Of a stretch of DNA of 64,000 nt, positions 49,690 to 61,751 are shown piece after piece. The position numbers and the translations under genes were made by a program. The stretch's first letter is position 1, and every line of letters starts with the position of its first letter. The notes under the pieces were generated by a model. The model searched no databases. It had not been told where the DNA came from and was given only the letters and a program-made list of their open reading frames with translations. The DNA is from Diplosphaera chodatii (taxonomy: Eukaryota; Chlorophyta; Trebouxiophyceae; Prasiolales; Stichococcaceae): the NCBI GenBank assembly GCA_032358165.1, contig JAALGY010000047.1, forward strand, positions 248,001 to 312,000. The letters are read 5' to 3'.

Positions 49690-50181
49690 TCACTTCTTGG
49701 CTGCCTCTGGCACATCTGCCTCTCCAGTCTCCTCCGGTGCCGGCGGGTGGATGAATGTCGTATCGATCCAGCCGAAAGGCTGCAGCCCAGCCAGCTTTGT
49801 TCAGATGGTTCCTCGGTGAGGCAAGAGTCAGGCCGCAGGGAGATCAAGACTGTACACACCAAGTTCATAAAACACATGGCGGTCAGCATGTGGCGCACCT
49901 GCAGCAGGAAGACGGCTGCCGTGAACGCGGTCGCGCCCCAAAGGACGGCACCTTGTGGCTGGTACATAGGGATGTACTTCCTGAGATAAAACGCCTGCGC
50001 GTGCAGCAGGAAGTCAGGCGTCAGTCAGGCCAGATCGAAAAGCATGGTACAGCCGAGATGTGGCAGCAATTGCAATCAATGTAATGGCCAACCATGACAA
50101 AACTGATCGAGCACCCAGTTGTCGGCTCACTCTGGGTATGTTTTGCCCTGTGCGCTGCCAAGCTGCAGGCTGGGTTGCCAT
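49690..50181 (-). CDS. Small single-pass membrane protein, 78 residues
   Basis: Three exons join in phase 0 with GT-AG borders: 50131-50181 (17 residues, MATQPAAWQRTGQNIPR), 49899-49994 (32 residues, AFYLRKYIPMYQPQ then GAVLWGATAFTAAVFLLQ) and 49690-49779 (29 residues, PFGWIDTTFIHPPAPEE ending EAAKK, then TGA). The protein has a short basic N-terminus, one hydrophobic segment of about 18 residues and an acidic/Pro-rich C-terminus. This layout is common among small accessory subunits of mitochondrial respiratory complexes, but I do not recognise the family and give no function. A competing continuous frame at 50014-50220 (68 codons, including SVLSWLAITLIAIAA) reads through the first intron and is the main alternative. 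The spliced model is preferred because both introns have good borders and consistent phase. Confidence 0.6.
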
Positions 50182-50654
50182 GGTGCCTGCCACCCGTTTG
50201 GGCTCAGAAGCAGCAGCCAAAGTCAGCGGCGATCAGTTACAGCATCAGCAGTTCAGTGAACTGGTCGCGCAAGACTGCTGATGTTTAGTCGTCGCAATGT
50301 GCGCCCTGAGCGGCACCTATTGTCTGGATTCCGTGCCCTAAACCCGCCTACGGCTGAGTACCGTAGGTCAGCGTAGCCTGCGCTGGCATGTTTCCCGAAA
50401 ACTTCTGGAGGCAACGCTGCATTACACCGTGCAGCACACCTCACTACGCGCGTCCGTGCACCTTACTGCAAGTGTGTAACCTCTGTGCTTCCTGCTGTGT
50501 CGGAGGTGTGACATTCCATTGCAAGTTCTCTGGCAGCTGGCCAGACCAAGTGTCCTGTACTGCTCAGGCACTTGTGCTGCAACAACTGGTGGCCGCCGAG
50601 GCAAAATAATCCCTTGATAGTCCAGTAGCCTTGTGACAGCAACACACAGTAACC
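50182..50654. promoter_or_regulatory. Divergent intergenic region
   Basis: About 470 bases between the starts of the minus-strand small membrane protein and the plus-strand zinc-finger gene. It probably carries both promoters. I looked here for a first AN1 finger exon for the zinc-finger gene and did not find one. Confidence 0.4.
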
Positions 50655-52021
50655 ATGGTGGCAGAGGAGCCGCAGAGAAAGGTAGTCGTGTGCCCGCTGT
50701 GCGCAAAGGCGGTCACCTACTTCCCAGAGCAGGAGTCGGCAGATTCCGCTGTGGACCGGCACACATCACACAGTTTGTGCGAACCCACAAACTACGACAG
50801 GGTACACAATAAGCGCCGGTGTCCGGTGGCAAACTGCAAGGAGCGCATCACAGCGACCAATGTGTACAGGTCAGCACGGCCGCCAGCACCCTTGACTGTG
50901 TCCTGCATATTTCAAAGTCACGTCGCAAGTCGTGAATAGGGTGCAGCGGTGAGGCAGTACGTTGCATGTTAACATAACGACATGTGCAAACTCATGCACA
51001 GCGTTCACGACATACAGGTGTCGGGACTGCGGGGTGGAGGTGTGCATGAAGCACCGGTACAACGCAGCGGATCATGCATGCGTTGGCAAGCCAGGTCCGT
51101 CTGCAGCACCTTGCCTTGCGCAGTTCTGAATATGGCGGATGCTGCGGACATGTGTGAGGCATGGCTGATGTGCTACAACCCTCCCATGCGCCCCCACCAA
51201 TCACACAACCTGGTCTCATGCTAACACCCGACAGGCTGTCACGCAGTGCCAGGGCCATCAGCTGCGGCTCGGCATCAGCTGGGGAGCTTGCTGAGGGGGC
51301 TGCGCATGAATGACGCTGCTGATGCCATCGCGAAACCCACGCCGGCAGCAAAGCCAAAAGCAGCGACAGCCGCAGCAAAGCGACAGCAGCCCCCGTCAGC
51401 AGCAGGTCGCAGCCCCACAGCAGCCAGCCCAAGATCTGGCGGTAATAGTGGCTTCTTCTCAAGGGCAGCGGCAGCACTGCACGGCTGGCGGGCCAACCCC
51501 ACGCCAGTGCAGGTAGCCTGTTGCTGACAACTTGTCAGTATTGTAGTGTAGACACCACTCGCATGACCACTGAGAGATACTGCAAGTGCTTGCCGACATG
51601 AGGGCTATGTTGAGAGCAAGAGCACTGACAAGGTGGACATGCGTACTGGCAGGCAGACCCAGCCAACAGCATACATGGGTCAGCAGCGCGACGGCGGCAG
51701 CAGCAGGGGCGGCAGCCTCCACCGTATCAACAGCAGTCGGCTCCCAGGGTGGCGGTCCCGCCGAGCAGCTGCCGCCAGCAGCAGGACCTCCGGCCGATCG
51801 AAGTTTGTGCAGACTGCGGGCAGCGTTTTGACACGGTGCGTGACGGCGTGAAGTAATGAAACATACTTGATGTGTTGCCCAGTTCTCGTCCAAGACATGG
51901 GGGTTCATGTCAAGGGTGGAACGGCTTTCTTACGTCATGGTCTAAGTGGGACTGTGGGCTTGCACAGGTTGCTGAGCTCATTGCTCACGCAGAGGCAGCT
52001 CACATGGGGGCTGCAAGGTGA
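50655..52021 (+). CDS. AN1-type and C2H2 zinc-finger protein (ZFAND2 / plant SAP-like)
   Basis: AN1 finger proteins of this group are linked to stress responses and protein quality control. Exon 1 (50655-50870) encodes VVVCPLCAKAVTYFP, a VDRHTSHSLCEP segment and the start of the AN1 finger, CPVANCKERITATNVYR. Exon 2 (51018-51090) completes it with CRDCGVEVCMKHRYNAADHAC, giving the expected C-x4-C, C-x2-C and final Cys/His ligands. Exon 3 (from 51247) is Ala/Pro/Lys-rich and low complexity, and exon 4 (about 51660-51830) is Gln-rich and ends EVCADCGQRFDT. Exon 5 (from 51969) gives VAELIAHAEAAHMGAAR and stop TGA 52019-52021. Exons 4 and 5 together make one C2H2 finger (C-x2-C...H-x4-H). The family often has two AN1 fingers; only one is visible here, with a zinc-ribbon-like CPLC region before it. 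Confidence 0.88.
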
Positions 52022-52727
52022 AGGTGGCAGGCAACCAGTAGCATGGCGCCAAGTGAAGACTTAAAACATGTTGCGGTAGTTATGCGGTGGACACTTCAGG
52101 AAAAAGTATGCAGGCGGTGAGGCAGGGAATTGACGATAAGCGGCTGTGTTGTCCAAATAGACGTTGGTCAGTAGGTGATACCTGGCTGTGACCATGCTGG
52201 TGATTCATAACACTGCACACAGGTAACGCCATCTTCTGCCTCGGATTGCAAGCAAATCTGACGAAACTGATGTGCAATTCTGCATCATTACTTCAAGCTC
52301 CCCCTACAGACGACAGCAGCCCTAATGCTGCTGCCCTACCACTACCTGAATCCTGACCCTCACCAGCTGCAATGCATTGCATTGTGGCATGTCAACAGCC
52401 AGCGCAACACTCGCTGCTTATAAAGTAGTACATAATGCATGGCCTGAGGCCCCTGGAGACCATCTGCTGTCATGCACGAGCTGACGCCAAGAAAGCGATA
52501 GCAGACACCCGCAAAACTTATTCTAGCACCGTCATTATCCACATACTTCGTCATGACGACATACAGTCACCGACCACTGGCCCACGCACAACCCCAGGGC
52601 TCTCCGCATGGGGCCGACATCTCCCTGCTGAAAGACAGTCCAAGGCTACAGGCAACAATACATGCACGTCCTGACAGCCCCCTGAGTGTGGGCATGCAGC
52701 TGCCTGCCCACTTGTTGGCTGCTGGGA
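52022..52727. other. Convergent intergenic region
   Basis: About 700 bases between the ends of the zinc-finger and AAA ATPase genes. No coding frame or RNA gene was recognised. Confidence 0.45.
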
Positions 52728-55700
52728 CTACATGAAGTAGGACAGCTTGGGGTTCCAGGCGTCCCGGGACCCGCCCTCCCCGTACTGCAAATTCCACGCC
52801 CGCAGCTCCGCCATTGTGGCAGAGTCCGGCGCCACCGACGGTGCCACGTCCTTCTGCGCATCCGCAAAGTCAGCCGCTGACACCGGCCGCAGTGCTGCAG
52901 GGTGGGAGGTGGCTGCCTCCGCCGCGACCGCCTCGCACTCCGCCAGCAGCTGTCCCAGCAGAGCGCGCTCGCCGTCTGCTGCTGTGCCATGAGCGGCCAC
53001 AGCATCAGCACTGCCGGCAGTTGCGCTGCTGCTGTCCCGATCCCCAACACCGCCTGCGGCTGTGCTGCTGCCGTCGATGCTAAGGTGGTCTGTGCTGCCT
53101 GGAAGCATGGCCGCTGACGGCACAGATACATCGCTGCCACCGCCCACTGCTGTCTCACCGGCGCCAGGTGCAGCTGCAGCACTGCTCGTTGCCACCTGTC
53201 CAGCCAGGGCAGTCATTGCCTCTGTGCCAGCAGGTGCGGACTTGCCGGAGGCCGCCAGCAGCTCGCGCACGGGGCGCATTGCTGCTGTCGCGCACAGCTG
53301 CCGCAGGTCGCTGCCGGAGAAACCCTCGGTGGCAGAGGCAATGGCGTCCACGCTCACATCCTTCGCCAGCGGCTCCCCCTCCAATATGATCTTGAGGATG
53401 GCGGCTCGCGCAGCCTTGTCGGGCAGGTCGCACAGCAGGCGCCGCGAGAAGCGGCGCAGCACTGCCTCGTCTAGGTCCCCCGGTCGATTGGTCGCGCCCA
53501 GCACCATGATACGGGGCCCAGAGGGGGATGCAGCGCCAGAGCGAATGCCGTCCCACTGCGCCATCAGCTCGTTCTTCATCTCGCGCAGGGCCTCGTGCTC
53601 GGAGTGCGAGTTGCGGCGGCCTGCACACATGATGGCACACCACCCTTATGAGCCAAAGCTCAGTGTGCTGCTGAGGATACAACGCCAATGTATTGCAGGA
53701 TGGGCCTGCAGGTTGCTAGCTGGCGCTGCAAAGCGCCTCCTGCCACACAGCAAGCTGTAGGCTTTCAGTTCCTCAACCTAGCACAGCGGCCCTGTCTTGA
53801 CAGATCAGCAGTGGAGGCAGGCTCACCAATCTTGCATGCCTGGCAACATACAAGTAGAGACAGCAGGGGCAAAGGCATAACACCGTACGCACCCAGCAGC
53901 GCATCCACTTCGTCGATGAAGATGACGCAGGGGCTGAGCTTGGCTGCCAGACTGAACAGCGCCCTGGTGTACCGCACACCATCGCCCAGCCTGCAGCACA
54001 AGCCGCAAATTACTTCAATTTACCCTCTGAGGGTGCAGTGGACAGCATAGGGCGCAAAACTATTGTCGCAGGACTTGCTGGGAGGTAAATAATTGACACG
54101 CCACACCAGCAGCACTGTACTGCTGCACGGCATCAATATGGCACAGCAATAGCACCACGGTCAGAACTGCAACGACGTGCCCACCACTTGGAGGCGAGAG
54201 TAGATGGCGAGATGGCGAGGAAAGCCGCGCCGCACTCCGCAGCCGCCGCCCGCGCCAGCAGTGTCTTGCCGGTGCCTGTGCAACAAGAGTACGGTTGGTG
54301 ATGGTGCATGTCGTCCATGCAACCAAATGCCTTTGGACACTTACATGGTGCTTGTGCTATAGCAATTCGTTTCGAGCCTTTGCTGATGCCCACGCTGTGT
54401 CAGATGAATGTGAGACGAACGTGAACCAGGAAATGAGAAGGAAATGAATATGCATTAGTCACCTGGCGGACCGAAGAGCAAGACGCCGCGGCATGGCCGG
54501 GCCAGGGGGCCGTGGGTGAACAGCGCAGGGTGCTGCAGCGGCAGCTGCACTGCCTCCCGCAGCGCCACCTTGGGCCCCGCCAGCGCGCCCACATCCCGAA
54601 AGCCAGCCCCCGCATCCTCCGGCTGGATGACCTCTGCAGCAGGCGCATCGTTTTGATTGTACGGGTGCAGCATGTTAGACCCAACGCATCATGTAAGACG
54701 AGTTTCGTTGCGACACTGCAGATCTCAACCGGCGTTGCGCAAATTGACTGAAGAGGGCAGCAGAATCGAAGAACGACTGGTACTGCTGCAAACACTGACA
54801 TGCATGCAGCAGCTGTATGGGCCACGTGCATGTCCCTGTTGTCGAGCGCACCTGCAAGCAGGCGGCGCTCGTAGGCATTGTCGACCTGGACATGTGGACG
54901 CAGACCACCACCTGTCCGCCGCAGCATGGCCACCCCGTAGCGCAGCGCTGCCTGCAGATTGTTTGTTCACAACACTGATTGGAGAGCCTGGGCACGGTAC
55001 CCAAAAGATCGAAATGGCGAAGTGGAACACTTTATGGCTAGAAGATGTCCTGCATGCAGTGCCTTACCTCAGACACTACAAGCTGGCCCATGTGCTGCTT
55101 GCCCGTTTCCGTCAAGCTGAGCACGGATGTCGGTTCCTGACCGTCGCCTGTGACCATGTTATGTGCTGCCGCACTGGCAGTGTTAACTGCAAGCTTGGTG
55201 CTGGACTGCACTGCAGTGCTGCTGATGTCAACTGCCGTTTGTGATGCTGCAGCAGCTGCCGACGGCTGTGCTGCTGCTGACCATGCACCAATTCCTCCAT
55301 GCAGCCTGGCAGCAAGCCCAGTCAGCAAGGACAGTGGCTGGGTGATGCTGGCAATACCGCCGGTGCTGGCTGTTGTCTGCGGCGGGCCCAGCGCCTGTTT
55401 GCCGGGAAGCAAAAAGGCACCAGCAGCATTGGAGGCAGACATGGTCCGCCTGCAAGCCACAAAGGACAGTCACGCGCATGGGATTCGATCTTGTTATCTG
55501 AATGCTGATTGGGCTTCTGCCTGTGAGCGAACTCTGGCCAGCAGCAGAAGACGCACCTGAGAGAGCCATTGACAGCCGTGCTGCTGGATGGAGCCGCAGA
55601 TTGCTCGGGCATCCCTGCTGACGATCTAGCAGCCAGTCTCTGCTGTGCTAAAGGCACATCGTCCTCTGAATCGCTGTCAGCCCCTGCAGCTGCGGCTGCT

Positions 55701-58566
55701 GCAGGCGGCAGTGCCTCTGCAGATGGCACATGAGCAGGTGCGAGCGCAGGTGCTGCTGGAGGCAGCTGCGCTACAGCAGATGCTGAGGGTGGTGACGCAG
55801 CTGCAGGCGAAGGCCTGGCTGCAGTGGCGGCTGCGGACTCTGCATCAGCCGCGCGTGCCCGGGCCGACTCGAGGCTGACCGCCCACGCCAGGGCCTTGGC
55901 CCAGCTGGCGGGCGCCAGCTGCTGATCGGCATACAGAGCGCAGTCCTGCCCCGGCACGCTGATGCTGCGAGCAGGAGCGGCACAAGCGTTGAGGAGCATT
56001 GAAATGGACATGTAGAGATGCACACAACAATGCAGGCGCTGCAAGCCAGGGATCTGCCATGGCTGGACCAAGATCAAGCGGTTGCGCCGTGGCATCAGGG
56101 GCTGGCAATGCTGAGAAGCTCACTTGCGTGCAGATGCAAGCGCTGAGACTGCGCGGTGATTCTGCTCCGTCGTGGCCTGCACCGCGTCCGCCTGCAGCTG
56201 CTGCGCATGGCGCGCCAAGGCGGCAGCGTCCACCGGAGGCTGCAGCCGCACACGCGTGGGGAAGAGCTGCGCCAGCACCCTGGCAACGCCCGGCTCACAG
56301 CAGTCATCAGAGACGGGAAAGCTTGCCACCAAGCGCAGGTTCACCATATGGCATCGTCCGTGGTCAGCGGCCACAGGCAGGCAGAAGGCAACATGGTCAG
56401 AAGAAACAAAGTGTTGCTGCTGACTTGCGGGCATTTGGTCGCTCCTCCGCCATGGACAGCCCAAGCTCGGCGGCGCTCGGCAGCAGGCTGGCCAGTGAGT
56501 CGTCGGCCCCCGGCGGGAACTGGTTGCTGCTGCTGCCGCCGCTGCCTCCCACTGCCGCCCCGTGCACGCTGCGGTCGTCCTCACCAGGCGCCGCGCCGGC
56601 CGCGCCGCTGCATGAATGACAGATGCCTTGGCAGCCATTGACTTCAGCGATGGGAGTACATGAGTACAGCGTGAGGCAGCCCCACTGTCTTGGGCTACAT
56701 TGCAATGCTTTCAACTGCAACATCAATGGGAGCAGCAATGACAATGTCCAGGACCTTTTGCAGCATCTTCGTAGCATTGCCCGCAAAAACGTCATTCAGG
56801 GGTTGACCGGCCAGCTCACCTGGGCTGCGAGGCGGCTGATGTGGCAAGGCTCAGCCCGCAGCCGCCCAGCAGCACCAGCGGGCGGCGCAAGAGGCCGCTG
56901 CTTCCTGCATCCCCTTCTGTGCCGCCGCCGCCCATTGCCGCCTCAAAAGCTGCCCAGCGGTCGAAGGTGCTGCACAGCGTCGTCTCCACATCCTTCACCA
57001 GCACCACCTGTCACAAGCATGTGACTCACTCGACACTTGAGTATGTTGTTATACAGGATGACCCGATCGTGCTGAGCGATCCTGATGCTTGCAGGGTTGG
57101 CAGCAATGCACGCAGGGCAACATATTCCGCAATGTCAGAACCATGTGGGCCATTCCATCAGGTAGGCTGATGGTGTGTGGGGCGGGCCGCACCAGGGGGC
57201 CATCGATGCTGGCGACTGACTGCGCCAGGACATCCCACACCAGAGCCATCTTGCCGCCCGACAGGAACAGCGACAGCAGCAGCGTCAGCAGCCCGCCGCC
57301 GCCGCCCCCCTCGGACGAATCCAGAGCCTCGCCGCCCAGGGACGACTTGGAGACGCACTTGAGCAGCGCATCATCAATCACCTGCGCGGACGAACGGCAG
57401 GGAACCTGCGCTTGTGTGCCATATAAGAGATGACTGGTTGCTTTCGAGGAGTGTTGCATGGTCCGAGAAGGAAATAACGAGCAATGCAAAAGCAGCCGTA
57501 GCTGCGATCAATTTGTATCCTAGGCGGAAGCCCACCAGCAGTGAGGCTCCCAGCTGGTGCGCCAGTGCTGCAGCGACGGCCTGCTGGAACCGCGCTGTGT
57601 CACGAGCGCCTGTCTGCAGCAGGATGCGGCCCACCGCTGGCAGTGAAGCCGCCACCTGAGGCATGCAAGACTCGCTGTTTCAGTGCGAACCACTCATGCT
57701 GTGCCTTTAACCATCTGTGCACCTGTGGCTGCTTGGCACGGATATCAATCAGATAGGGTACTCATTGTTGCGCAGGAATCACATAAGGCGTGAATGACAA
57801 CAGCCACTCACCTCAGCGCCATGCGTAAGGCTGTGCAGGCTGCCATGCAATAGCAGGCGCCGGGCATCGTCGGACACGTGGTAGCCGATGCTGTCCCAGG
57901 TGGCACCGTTCTTGCGCAGCGGCAGCAGCTGCGTGCATGCAACTTGACACTCAGGAACAGATCACATGCAGGGTGATGGAATTTGTATCTGCTCATCGCG
58001 AACACCACCGGAGCTGTGTGCAGTGCTGTCATGACAGCGACGTGTGTCACAGCTCCGATTGGGTGCGAGAAATGCATAAGCAGCAAGCACCTGCTGCAGG
58101 ACTGCTGCCCGGCACCGTGGCGTCAGCGCAAAGCTGACCACCCTACGCAGGCTGGCGATTGCGAGCACAGCGTCCTGCAGGCCCGCAAACTGCAGAACCA
58201 AGCGCACGACTTGAGGATGACAGAAGGCGTTAAATTTGCTGCACACATGCACCATCGGTTGTGCGCTTTGACCCCAGGCATGACCCCACGAAGCTTGGAC
58301 CATATGGTTTTATGTACGAACCGCTGCAGGTGTGACTTCACCTGCAGCAACAGCCAGTGGCAGAGTGAGGCCAGCAGGCTGCGCAGCACGTCCTCCAGGC
58401 GGGCTGTCCTGGCAGGGTGCGCCGCTGCACATTCCGGACTCTGCACACCGCCGCCGCCGCCATTGCCGCCGCTGCTGTCACCGAGGTTGTGAAGCGCTGA
58501 ACCTGATGCGCTGGCATGCAGCCGCGACAACAGGCCGTTGCCCCCGCCGCCCTGCCTCAGCTTCAT
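52728..58566 (-). CDS. Large AAA ATPase, plant At4g02480/At1g64110-like (ATAD1/spastin-type clade)
   Basis: The AAA module is at the C-terminus. It has IQPEDAGAGFRDVGALAGPK and GVLLFGPPG (54462-54640), then GTGKTLLARAAAAECGA (about 54190-54275), so Walker A is split by an intron. Walker B is SPCVIFIDEVDALLG (about 53893-53990). The second region VLGATNRPGDLDEAVLRRFS, then FSGSDLRQLC, is in the last exon (52728-53620), which ends LRAWNLQYGEGGSRDAWNP and SYFM. Upstream exons encode TETGKQHMGQLVVSE, an Ala/Pro/Ser linker (55038-55985), VVLVKDVETTLCSTFDRWAA (56830-57007), a Gly-rich exon (57160-57380), a KNGATWDSIGYHVSDDARRL segment (57800-57930) and more N-terminal exons up to about 58566. The TWDSIGYHVSDDARRLLL motif matches the conserved N-terminal part of plant relatives. 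These ATPases remodel or extract proteins. The start at 58566 is tentative because a splice acceptor lies just before it. Confidence 0.85.
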
Positions 58567-60099
58567 GAGCACCTGGCGAAGTGCGCTCCCCTTCCAACAG
58601 GTTTCAACCAACCCACGTCAGGACCCCACTGACCAAAATGTGCTTGTCAGTGTGTGTTGCCTGCACGGCATCCACGGTGGTTCTCTCTTGCACACTTCTG
58701 CACAGGTTTGGTGAAAACGCACTTGTACTTGTGTCTTCCAACGCAATGGGCTATCAATGACCGCGCACAAAGTATGCCGAACGGTTTGCTGCTGCACTGT
58801 GCATTTGCAGGTGATGGAGATGCCTGCGACTCGCTGTGACTTATGCAAGGCCCACCATGCCTTGGTCCTTGCGGGAAGAAGCGAAGAGCAAATCAATTGT
58901 GTGCTAACTTTAGTGCCCCGTACTTGTCCAGACGTCTGCGCCTCTACGGCTTTGTGCCAGTTTGCCAGCACGTAACATGCCATCTGGCATCTTCCGCAGG
59001 CGGCAGGCAGTAGTAAGTCTCGGGCACTGAACCCAGGAGCATCCGTGCTTGGTGGCGTGCGACTGCAATGGTGTTGATTTGAGCCGCTGTGCCGAACGGT
59101 TGCCTTGGGCGGGGTGGGCAGCCTGGAACGCACACACCTGGTATCGGGCTGTCGCCGCAGCAAAGGCTTGTGCTGTGAGCTGCTGACAGGTAGGACTATG
59201 TGCTACGACTCCCGCTGTTCCTAGGCATCGCCGCCCTTTGGCATAACCTGTTGTGGCGTCAGCATATCTACGGTGTGATCGACCATCACCGCGTCTGTCG
59301 CGGTGCTTCGGCAGCGATGTATGGATCAACACAGACATTGTGTAGCCCAGCCGGCGCACATGAAAGGCCTGGGTCCAGGGTACAGGGGCTGCGTCCTTGC
59401 ACGTTGTGCCAACTCGTGGGCAAACAAATGTCCACTATAGAGCTACATTGAAGCTGTGAAGCTCGTCCCAACAACTTGTTGGCTGACACTGGTAGGCATT
59501 GAGAGGCGTTGTTTGGCTCTGCTCGCTTTCGAATGCTCCAGTCCAGATGTCTTTGGCGAGATTGCCACCGTCAGCACCTGCGGTCTTGGGCAGCTGCGCG
59601 ACGCACGTTCAGCAGTGTAATTGCATTTTATCCAGCTGATGCTTACGCGGCCGTCTCGGCCGCCTGGCACCCGTCCAAGATAGCGCATGTCAGCAATCGG
59701 AACCATAGCGAAGGTGTCGGATCACCGCCATCAGATCATGCACACGAGGCATGCAGGTTCAGCGCGGCCCGCTGAAGTACGTGACTGTTGTTTCAGGTTG
59801 AACGTACGGGGCGGAGGGCGGCATGGGGAAGGTGCAGCCGCCCCCCCGGTCTCACGCTGTGATCCGGCGCGGCGCTCAGTATCCCTACAGCACATGGTGA
59901 GGATCCCGGAGTTTGCAGTCCGCTCAACGTTGGTGTAGAGCCATCAAAGTGAGCCACTTCTCAGCTGGAGAACCTGCATGCAGAGCGGCTGTATGCGCCC
60001 TTGGCAGCAACCTCGGAGGCACAGGTGGTGGCAGCCTCACTTGCGTGCAGTGATGTTGATTCGTGCTGATGTCCCGTCTGCAGCCATGGCGGCGGCAGC
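58567..60099. promoter_or_regulatory. Divergent intergenic region between AAA ATPase and REF-like genes
   Basis: About 1.5 kb between two gene starts. It may include an upstream exon of the ATPase. One minus-strand frame at 58944-59135 has a protein-like composition (VPETYYCLPPAEDARWHVTC) but no splice partner was found. No promoter motif was identified. Confidence 0.35.
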
Positions 60100-61751
60100 A
60101 TGGCACAGCAGGCGCGACGGCCGCCGGCGTACCCACCGCCCGGCGGCAACGGCATCCCGCGCAGCATCTCGGCGGCAGCGGCCCGGGGCAGGGCCAACGG
60201 CATGGATGCTCTGCTGCATGCCCTGAATGAGCGCATGCGCAATGGCGGCGGCATCCGCATCTCCCGCAGCCTGTCCAGCTCCTCCAGTGGCGGCGGCAGC
60301 CTCGGGAGCCCTGGCAGCGTCATGTCGCAGCAGCATCAGGTGAGACCCAGGGCCAAAGCAGTGCACATGCTCTTTCAAGCCGGGGCACTCGAGGCGATGG
60401 CCACATGCAATGCCATCGCTAGGCATGCATCTGACTGGTTTTGTGTGCTGCGCCAGGTTGCGTGCATAGACGAGGACAAGCCGCTCAAGCGGCTGGCCTT
60501 TGTGCGTGCGCAGGGTAGCTTCTGGCTCACATGGGTGCGCCGCACTGTGGCATAGCATGCAGAAATGTTGTGTGTCTTTTGTGCACGAGACTACGAGACT
60601 TCTGTTTCAGACATGCAGCTGCCTATCTGCATGTGGATGGCGTGGTTTCGAGCACCTTGCTCAGCTGTTGTCCCAGCGTCATATGTGCTTGTTTTCCGCT
60701 GCGCAGTTCTCAGCCGCATACAGCACTGGCAAGGCGCTGGTGCCGCTGCCGCACAGTGTGATCAATGCCCTCGAGAACACGATGAGCGACCTGGGGGGCT
60801 CCCTCATCTCCACTGCGCAACAGCAGTCCGAGAAGGTCACTGCACCTGCCTCGCAGTCAACGTCCCGACTCCTGCTTGCACCCTGCATCTTCAGCGCCTG
60901 CTTTACCAAAAGACTCCCACAAGCAGGCGCACAGCTGCCTCTGACCCTGCAAACTGCATAAACACCAAAAATGTCGGGGCTCCTAAAGCACACAACGGCG
61001 GTGCTGTGGTCTGCAGGTGCTGTATGCTCTGGACGCCAAAGTGGACAGCATGGTAAGCATGGCAACGGGGGAGGGGCGGGGGGCGGCCACCTCCCCCACC
61101 GAGGTGTGGTGGGACTCGCTGTCCCACCGCCCGCCCTTCAAGTACGTGGTGTCGGCGTACCAGCAGGCGCACGACGCCGTGGTGCAGACGCCCATCTACA
61201 CCAAGTGCGCTCGCGAACACGCCTGCCTCCTGGGTGCATGGTGCTGCTGCTACACTGATGCCTCGTGTCATGTCTGATATATTAATGCACTGCACTTCAT
61301 ACAACAATTGGCACCTGTCAGGGTTAACTGTAGTGGTCGTTCTGACATGTTTGGTGTCGTCCTGCAGGGCACTGGAGCTTGGCGGTGAGACGATGAGCAG
61401 GGTGCACGACAGCCGGCTGTACAAGTCGCTGTTGCCGCTGGTGGGCCCGCTTACCGAGCCCGCTGTCAAGCGCATCCTGGAGTCGCCCACCTTCCAGGTC
61501 GTGCTTCGTGTCATGTTGGCCTGTCGATGAGGGGGCCATGCGCTCTTGCCTCAGCGGAAAGGTACCACAGCGCGTCCCTTTGGCACGTGCACTGACTGCG
61601 CTCAGGCGTGTGCCTGCACGAGCCCAAGATCAGGACAGCTGTCGTGTTGACTCGTTTTGTTGCATCTTTGCAGGCCGTGAAGGAGCATCTGGCACCCATG
61701 CCGCCGCCAGAGGATTCAGTGCGCCCAACGCTGCAGCTGCTGGCGGCTTGA
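60100..61751 (+). CDS. REF/SRPP-like lipid-droplet-associated protein
   Basis: The rubber elongation factor / small rubber particle protein family coats lipid droplets or rubber particles. Exon 1 (60100-60339, 80 residues, phase 0) is a Ser/Gly-rich leader starting MAQQARRPPAYPPPGG. Exon 2 (60452-60515) has DEDKPLKRLAFVRAQ, matching the family's opening LKxLxFV motif. A short exon near 60621-60669 gives AAYLHVDGVVSSTLLS. Next are FSAAYSTGKALVPLPHSVI and NALENTMSDLGGSLIS (60705-60836), in the place of the family's LKPxVxxVExTV segment, then LYALDAKVDSMVS and PPFKYVVSAYQQAHDAVVQT (61017-61204), and ALELGGETMSRVHDSRLYKS with LTEPAVKRILESPTFQ (61367-61497). The last exon has AVKEHLAPMPPPEDSVRP (61674-61751). 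Phases agree at most joins. No membrane segment is seen. The family assignment rests on motif order and is probable rather than certain. Confidence 0.72.

Noticed and set aside
58944..59135. Minus-strand frame with protein-like composition upstream of the AAA ATPase
   Set aside because: No in-phase splice partner was found and no family is recognised; kept only as a remark in the intergenic entry.
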